This document shows positions 6,772 to 10,762 of a DNA stretch of 10,762 bases, piece after piece (the stretch's first letter is position 1; each line of letters starts with the position of its first letter). The notes below the pieces were generated by a model. It was not told the origin of the DNA and searched no databases. It saw nothing but the letters and a program-made list of their open reading frames with translations. A program made the translations under genes and the position numbers. The DNA comes from RPQJ01 sp031404015 (GTDB lineage Bacteria > Pseudomonadota > Gammaproteobacteria > Steroidobacterales > Steroidobacteraceae), in contig JANNGT010000053.1 in assembly GCA_031404015.1 (NCBI GenBank), positions 1 to 10,762 of the forward strand. The letters run 5' to 3'.

Positions 6772-6800
6772 TGCCGCGGTCCACCGCGGCATGTTTTTTT
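6772..6800 (+). terminator. Strong Rho-independent terminator directly before topA
   Basis: TGCCGCGG (6772-6779) pairs perfectly with CCGCGGCA (6784-6791) around the tetraloop TCCA. Two bases later come seven T residues (6794-6800). This is the most canonical terminator in the window and would end the dprA-smg transcript. Its T-run stops 7 bases before the topA ATG, which leaves no room for an ordinary promoter between them. Confidence 0.85.
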
Positions 6801-6807
6801 AAGGGAC

Positions 6808-9270
6808 ATGACCAAGAACCTCGTCATCGTCGAGTCGCCAGCAAAGGCCAAGACCATCAAGAAGTACCTGGGCAAGGACTTCGAGGTGATGGCGTCCTAT
6901 GGCCACGTGCGCGATCTCGTGCCCAAGGAAGGCGCCGTCGATCCCGCGCGCAATTTCGCCATGCGCTGGGAGCTCATCGAAAAGAACAAGAAGCACGTCG
7001 ACGCGATCACGCGCGCGGTCAAGAAAGCCGACGCGCTGTATCTGTCGACCGACCCTGACCGCGAAGGAGAGGCGATCTCGTGGCACCTGCAGCAGTTGCT
7101 GACGGAAGCCGGCGCGCTCAAGGACAAGACCGTCCACCGCAGCGTGTTCTACGAGATCACGAAAAAGGCGGTGCAGGAAGCCGTCGACAATCCGCGCAAG
7201 ATCGCGGACGAGCTGGTCAAGGCGTACCTCGCGCGTCGCGCACTCGATTTCCTCGTCGGCTTCAACCTGTCGCCGCTGCTGTGGAAAAAGGCAGGGCTCT
7301 CCGGCGCCTCCGCGGGTCGCGTGCAAAGCCCTGCGCTGCGCATGATCTGCGAGCGCGAGGAAGAAATCGCGGCGTTCAAGCCACGCGAGTACTGGTCCAT
7401 CGATGCGCAGGCCGCGAAGGACGCAGCGAACTTCACGGCGAAGCTCACGCAGCTGGGCGGCGAGAAAGTCGAACAGTTCACGGTGACGGATGCGGGCGGC
7501 GCCGATGCCGCCAAGCAGAAGCTGGAGCGTGACGCCAACGGCACGCTCGTCGTGGCGAACGTCGAAAAGAAGCAGCGCAAGCGCAACCCCTCGCCGCCAT
7601 TCACGACGTCGACGCTGCAGCAGGAAGCCGCGCGCAAGCTCGGCTTCGGCGCGCAGCGCACCATGCGGCTGGCGCAGCGTCTCTATGAAGGTGTCGATTT
7701 CGGTGAAGGCCCGGTCGGCCTCATCACCTACATGCGTACCGACTCGGTGAGCCTCGGCGCCGATGCGATCACCGAAATTCGCAGCGTGATCCGCAAGCTG
7801 TATGGCGCGGTTGCGCTGCCAGACACGCCGCGCGTCTACAAGACGAAGTCGAAGAACGCGCAGGAAGCACACGAAGGCGTGCGCCCCACCGACGCGGACC
7901 ACACCCCTGAGCAGCTCGCCGGCAAGATCGAAGCCGACGAACACAAGCTGTACACGCTGATCTGGCGTCGCGCCGTCGCGAGCCAGATGGAAGCGGCCGT
8001 GTTCGACACGGTTGCCGTGGACCTGGCTGCAGGTCCGGGAAACATGTTCCGTGCGAACGGATCGACGCTGTTGTCGCCTGGGTTCCTGGCTGTGTATCGC
8101 GAGAGTTTCGACGACGTGACGCTCAATGCGGACGACGACGAGAACCGCTTACTCCCCGCGCTGGAAAAGGGCGACAAGGTGCGACTGCTGTCGATCGACA
8201 CCGAGCAGCATTTCACCGAGCCTCCCCCGCGTTACTCGGAAGCGAGCCTGGTCAAGGCGCTCGAAGAGCACGGCATCGGCCGCCCATCGACATACGCCAG
8301 CATCATCCAGACACTGCTCTACAAGAAGTATTGCGAGCTGGTGAACAAGCGCTTCATCCCGAGCGACCTCGGCAAGATCGTGAGTCGCTTTCTCACCGGC
8401 AATTTTGAGCGTTACGTCGACTACGGCTTCACCGCCGCGATGGAAGACGAGCTCGACAACATTTCGCGCGGCGAGGAAGACTGGCTGCCGATGCTCGAGC
8501 GCTTCTGGGAAGACCTCAAGAAACAGGTCGACGACGTCAACGAGAACGTCACGCGCTCGGACGTTGCGATGGAGCGGCCGCTCGGCATCGATCCGGTTTC
8601 GGGCCGGCCCGTGAGCGTGCGTTACGGTCGCTTCGGTGCGTTTGCGCAGATCGGCACGCGCGAGGACGAGGAAAAACCCAAGTTCGCAAGCCTCAAGCCG
8701 GGCCAGCGCATGGACGATCTCACGCTCGACCTCGCGCTCGATCTGTTCCAGCTGCCGCGCACTCTTGGCGACTGGGAAGACGGCTATCCGATCAAGGTGG
8801 CGGTGGGCCGCTTCGGGCCTTACGTGCAGTACGGAGCGAAGAAGTACGCGTCGCTCAAGAAAGAGGACGACCCGTACACGGTCACGCTCGAGCGCGCGCT
8901 CGAGATCATCCGGGAAAAGCTGACGATCGAGGCGAACCGGATCATCAAGGAGTTCGGTGACGCCGGCATCCAGGTGCTGAACGGCCGTTACGGCCCGTAC
9001 ATCACCGATGGCAACAAGAACGGCAAGATCCCGAAGGATCGAGAACCCGCTTCAATGACGCTCGAGGAATGCCAGGCGTTGATCGCTGCTGCACCGGAGC
9101 GCGGCGCCAATCGCTGGGGTCGCAAGGCCGCGGCCAAGACGACGGGCAAGACTGAGAAAGCCGAAGCGGTCGCAGCACCTAAGAAGAAAGTCGCTGCCAG
9201 GAAAAAGGCCGCTGCGCCAAAGAAGAAGGCAACGGCCAAGCGCAAGGCTGCGGTGAAGAAGTCCGCTTGA
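6808..9270 (+). CDS. topA: DNA topoisomerase I (type IA), zinc-finger-free form with Lys/Ala-rich tail
   Basis: TopA relaxes negatively supercoiled DNA by cutting and resealing one strand through a tyrosine-DNA link. The 820-residue protein opens with the TOPRIM domain: LVIVESPAKAKTI with Glu9, and TDPDREGEA with Asp82, Asp84 and Glu86 as metal-binding acids. The catalytic Tyr308 lies in GLITYMRTDS, matching Tyr319 of E. coli. HGIGRPSTYASII marks the core end. From about residue 602 come three C-terminal repeats with RYGRFG (near 605), GRFGPYVQYG (near 666) and GRYGPYITDG (near 725). The four-cysteine zinc ribbons of E. coli TopA are absent. Residues 768-820 form a Lys/Ala-rich, histone-H1-like tail that probably grips DNA. 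The start is fixed by homology, although AAGGGA (6801-6806) lies unusually close to the ATG. Confidence 0.97.
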   Translation: MTKNLVIVESPAKAKTIKKYLGKDFEVMASYGHVRDLVPKEGAVDPARNFAMRWELIEKNKKHVDAITRAVKKADALYLSTDPDREGEAISWHLQQLLTEAGALKDKTVHRSVFYEITKKAVQEAVDNPRKIADELVKAYLARRALDFLVGFNLSPLLWKKAGLSGASAGRVQSPALRMICEREEEIAAFKPREYWSIDAQAAKDAANFTAKLTQLGGEKVEQFTVTDAGGADAAKQKLERDANGTLVVANVEKKQRKRNPSPPFTTSTLQQEAARKLGFGAQRTMRLAQRLYEGVDFGEGPVGLITYMRTDSVSLGADAITEIRSVIRKLYGAVALPDTPRVYKTKSKNAQEAHEGVRPTDADHTPEQLAGKIEADEHKLYTLIWRRAVASQMEAAVFDTVAVDLAAGPGNMFRANGSTLLSPGFLAVYRESFDDVTLNADDDENRLLPALEKGDKVRLLSIDTEQHFTEPPPRYSEASLVKALEEHGIGRPSTYASIIQTLLYKKYCELVNKRFIPSDLGKIVSRFLTGNFERYVDYGFTAAMEDELDNISRGEEDWLPMLERFWEDLKKQVDDVNENVTRSDVAMERPLGIDPVSGRPVSVRYGRFGAFAQIGTREDEEKPKFASLKPGQRMDDLTLDLALDLFQLPRTLGDWEDGYPIKVAVGRFGPYVQYGAKKYASLKKEDDPYTVTLERALEIIREKLTIEANRIIKEFGDAGIQVLNGRYGPYITDGNKNGKIPKDREPASMTLEECQALIAAAPERGANRWGRKAAAKTTGKTEKAEAVAAPKKKVAARKKAAAPKKKATAKRKAAVKKSA

Positions 9271-9273
9271 TGG

Positions 9274-9323
9274 TTCACCTCTCCCGCTCTGCGGGAGAGG
9301 TCGCGCGCAGCGCGGGAGAGGGC
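9274..9323. repeat. Palindromic intergenic repeat, copy 1
   Basis: This 50-base element begins TTCACCTCTCCCGC. It contains a perfect 11-bp palindrome (ACCTCTCCCGC at 9277-9287, GCGGGAGAGGT at 9291-9301) with a 3-base loop, then a GCGCGC-rich part ending GGGAGAGGGC. It starts 3 bases after the topA stop. No T-run follows, so it is not a standard terminator, though the fold could stall polymerase or protect the topA mRNA 3' end. Short palindromes of this kind are common in REP-like families of GC-rich proteobacteria. Confidence 0.9.
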
Positions 9324-9329
9324 CTCTTC

Positions 9330-9379
9330 TTCACCTCTCCCGCTTTGCGGGAGAGGTCGCGCGCAGCGCGGGTGAGGGC
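9330..9379. repeat. Palindromic intergenic repeat, copy 2
   Basis: This direct copy of 9274-9323 lies 56 bases downstream, with a 6-base spacer. Only two of 50 positions differ: the loop base (C at 9289, T at 9345) and one base near the end (A at 9317, T at 9373). The perfect 11-bp palindrome is kept (9333-9343 with 9347-9357). The element ends 41 bases before the hemF ATG, so the hemF promoter probably overlaps or follows it. Confidence 0.9.
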
Positions 9380-9420
9380 TATCTTGCGCGCGGTGAAACA
9401 ACAGCACTGAGGCACCAGGG

Positions 9421-10353
9421 ATGAGCAGCACCGCCGTACCGTCGACGTCGATCGTCATCGCATACCTGCGCGACCTGCACGACCGCATTTCGAGCGCATT
9501 GGAGCAGGCCGACGGCGGCGCGACCTTCCGCCACGACACGTGGCAACGTCCCGAAGGCGGTGGTGGTGAATCACGCGTGCTGCGCGACGGCGCGGTGTTC
9601 GAACAAGCCGGCATCAACTTCTCGCACGTGATGGGCGGCAAGCTGCCGGCCTCCGCCACCGCGCAGCGCCCCGAACTTGCGGGCGCGAGCTTCGAGGCCA
9701 CGGGCGTTTCGCTCGTGATCCATCCGCGCAACCCCTACGTGCCGACGTCGCACGCCAACGTGCGCTTCTTCATGGCGATCAAGGACGGGCAGCCTGCGGC
9801 GTGGTGGTTCGGCGGCGGCTTCGACCTGACGCCCTATTACCCGTTCGAGGAAGACGTGGTGCACTGGCATCGCACCTCGAAGGCGGCCTGCGATCCATTC
9901 GGCCCCGACGTGTACCCCAAGTACAAAGCCTGGTGCGATCGCTATTTCTACCTCAAGCACCGAGACGAAACCCGCGGCGCTGGTGGCCTGTTCTTCGACG
10001 ACCTCAACGAGTGGGGCTTCGAGAAATCCTTCGCGTTCATGCAGAGCGTGGGCGATCACTACGTGCCGGCCTACCTGCCAATCGTCGAGAAGCGCAAGGA
10101 CACGCCCTATGGCGAGCGCGAGCGCAACTTCCAGCTCTACCGGCGGGGACGCTATGTTGAATTCAACCTCGTGTACGACCGCGGCACGATCTTCGGACTG
10201 CAGACTGGCGGGCGCATCGAATCGATCTTGATGTCGCTACCGCCGCTGGTGCGCTGGGAGTACGACTACAAGCCCGAGCCGGGTACGCCGGAAGAGCGGT
10301 TGTACCGGGATTTTCTTCGGCCCAGGGATTGGTTGGGCGAACTTACTGGCTGA
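9421..10353 (+). CDS. hemF: Oxygen-dependent coproporphyrinogen-III oxidase
   Basis: HemF oxidatively decarboxylates coproporphyrinogen III to protoporphyrinogen IX with O2, a late step of haem synthesis. The 310-residue protein is close to E. coli HemF (299) and colinear with it. Signatures are WQRPEGGGGESRVL (41-54), VFEQAGINFSHV (59-70), PYVPTSHANVRFF (105-117), WWFGGGFDLTP (128-138), GGLFFDDLN (188-196), YGERERNFQLYRRGRYVEF and the C-terminal LVRWEYDY. His101, His111, His150 and His180 match the four histidines reported as metal ligands in the E. coli enzyme (inference from a constant offset of 5). The ATG at 9421 has TGAGG at 9408-9412 as ribosome binding site. The gene has its own downstream terminator, so it may be transcribed alone. 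Use of O2 suggests an aerobic or facultative organism. Confidence 0.97.
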   Translation: MSSTAVPSTSIVIAYLRDLHDRISSALEQADGGATFRHDTWQRPEGGGGESRVLRDGAVFEQAGINFSHVMGGKLPASATAQRPELAGASFEATGVSLVIHPRNPYVPTSHANVRFFMAIKDGQPAAWWFGGGFDLTPYYPFEEDVVHWHRTSKAACDPFGPDVYPKYKAWCDRYFYLKHRDETRGAGGLFFDDLNEWGFEKSFAFMQSVGDHYVPAYLPIVEKRKDTPYGERERNFQLYRRGRYVEFNLVYDRGTIFGLQTGGRIESILMSLPPLVRWEYDYKPEPGTPEERLYRDFLRPRDWLGELTG

Positions 10354-10446
10354 ACGCGGTTACGCGGACGGCGACTGATGCGCACCGATGCGTGCGGCGG
10401 CAGCGACAGCAAGACCGCATCGCGTAGGCAACAGCGCAGCGCACAG

Positions 10447-10477
10447 GCCGCCCTTTACGCGAGGGGCGGCTTTATTT
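10447..10477 (+). terminator. Rho-independent terminator after hemF
   Basis: GCCGCCC (10447-10453) pairs perfectly with GGGCGGC (10464-10470) around a 10-base loop, followed at once by TTTATTT. It lies 94 bases after the hemF stop. The bases between 10354 and 10446 hold no convincing gene; a 69-codon frame starting at 10378 crosses this terminator and the riboswitch and is not credible. Confidence 0.85.
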
Positions 10478-10571
10478 GCGCGGCACTAGCACATCGTGTG
10501 TCGTTATGTCACATGAGGCGCCGCGCTCTTTCATTTTTATTGCATTCGTACTTGTGCAGGGTTAGCTTCAG

Positions 10572-10680
10572 TCCACGGCAAGCGTGAAGGGCACACCCGC
10601 TGCGAGGCGGGGCCGCAAAGCCACAGCTCTTGATTCATAAAAGAACAAGAGGGCTGGGCTGCCGGAATCAACTCACCGTA
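10572..10680 (+). ncRNA. Candidate c-di-GMP-I (GEMM-I) riboswitch
   Basis: The hallmarks of the GEMM-I aptamer occur in order: AGGGCACACC (10588-10597), a short helix CCCGC/GCGGG capped by a U-G-closed GCGA GNRA tetraloop (10596-10610), the conserved CGCAAAGCCACAG (10614-10626), a long second arm (CTCTTG 10627-10632 with CAAGAG 10646-10651, plus TTC/GAA inside) and GGCTGGGCTGCCGG (10652-10664), in the place of the receptor side and 3' core. GTGA (10584-10587) and TCAC (10673-10676) can close the base helix. GEMM-I RNAs sense cyclic di-GMP, or cGAMP in some variants, and usually control motility, pilus or surface genes. The gene controlled would begin to the right of the window. The family call is from motif and fold by eye; the boundaries are approximate. 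Confidence 0.8.
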
Positions 10681-10685
10681 AGGAT

Positions 10686-10743
10686 GGCTGCAGCGGTGCA
10701 GCTCGTGGGGAGTTTTTCTGTCGGGAGACGTCTGTCTCTCCCG
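10686..10743 (+). promoter_or_regulatory. Hairpins after the riboswitch, possible expression platform
   Basis: GGCTGCA (10686-10692) pairs with TGCAGCT (10697-10703, one G-U) around GCGG, and TTTTT follows at 10713-10717. A weak AGCTC/GAGTT stem nearer the T-run would give a better-spaced terminator. A second hairpin, CGGGAGA (10722-10728) with TCTCCCG (10737-10743), follows without a T-run. Their position just after the aptamer suggests they turn ligand binding into gene control, but the mechanism cannot be read with certainty. Confidence 0.45.
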
Positions 10744-10762
10744 TCTGCCAGCGAAAAATATC

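Noticed and set aside
6799..7944. Minus-strand open frame of 381 codons opposite topA
   Set aside because: It mirrors the conserved topA TOPRIM and core region, has no recognisable motif and begins and ends without gene-like signals.
10540..10568. Sigma-70 promoter for the riboswitch (TTGCAT, 17 bases, TAGCTT)
   Set aside because: Each hexamer matches only about half of the consensus, so it cannot be separated from chance, although a promoter is expected in this AT-richer stretch.
10378..10587. 69-codon frame downstream of hemF
   Set aside because: It crosses the hemF terminator and enters the riboswitch, has no ribosome binding site and its composition is not protein-like.
9277..10743. Homology between the twin palindrome and the CGGGAGA/TCTCCCG hairpin at the right edge
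   Set aside because: They share only the short CTCTCCCG string, which is expected by chance in GC-rich hairpins.
10684..10762. Open frame from ATG at 10684 to the window edge, just after the riboswitch
   Set aside because: AAGG lies almost directly on the ATG, the frame runs through the expression-platform hairpins, and only 26 codons are visible, so there is no support for a gene.

Overview
The window is GC-rich and carries a compact block of housekeeping genes. The gene content and order point to a gammaproteobacterium, probably a Xanthomonadales/Nevskiales/Steroidobacter-like lineage; this placement is an inference from synteny and protein style, not a database result. The core order, rsmB-fmt-def facing away from dprA-smg-topoisomerase, matches the E. 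coli rsmB-fmt-def / dprA(smf)-smg-yrdD region. A LysM gene between def and dprA, with hemF further along, matches the Pseudomonas aeruginosa PA0017-PA0024 neighbourhood.

Left half (about 1-3536, minus strand). An apparent five-gene operon reads leftward: def, fmt, rsmB, a DUF4390 secreted protein, and the first codons of the sensor kinase gene ntrY, cut by the window edge. Spacing is very tight: def/fmt share 1 base, fmt/rsmB share 4 bases, rsmB and DUF4390 are 9 bases apart, and ntrY probably starts inside the DUF4390 gene. Fmt formylates initiator Met-tRNA, Def later removes that formyl group, and RsmB methylates 16S rRNA, so the first three genes form a translation unit. DUF4390 and NtrY look like an envelope/sensing pair.

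Divergent region (3537-3713). It is 177 bp long, partly AT-rich, and contains a 9-bp inverted repeat.

Right half (3714-10353, plus strand). In order: a secreted LysM protein (candidate TsaP, the secretin-associated peptidoglycan-binding protein of type IV pili), two strong hairpins, dprA and smg overlapping by 1 base, a repeat-filled spacer ending in a terminator directly in front of topA, topA itself (a type without zinc fingers but with a Lys/Ala-rich tail), a twin 50-bp palindromic repeat, and hemF with its own terminator.

Right edge (10354-10762). There is no convincing gene in this 409-bp stretch. It holds the hemF terminator and a well-formed candidate c-di-GMP-I (GEMM-I) riboswitch followed by hairpins that look like an expression platform. 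The controlled gene would lie beyond the window.

I found no wholly new enzymatic system. The least ordinary signals are non-coding: the edge riboswitch, the terminator abutting the topA start, the heptamer inverted arrays, the twin palindromes, and the hairpin covering the dprA ribosome binding site.
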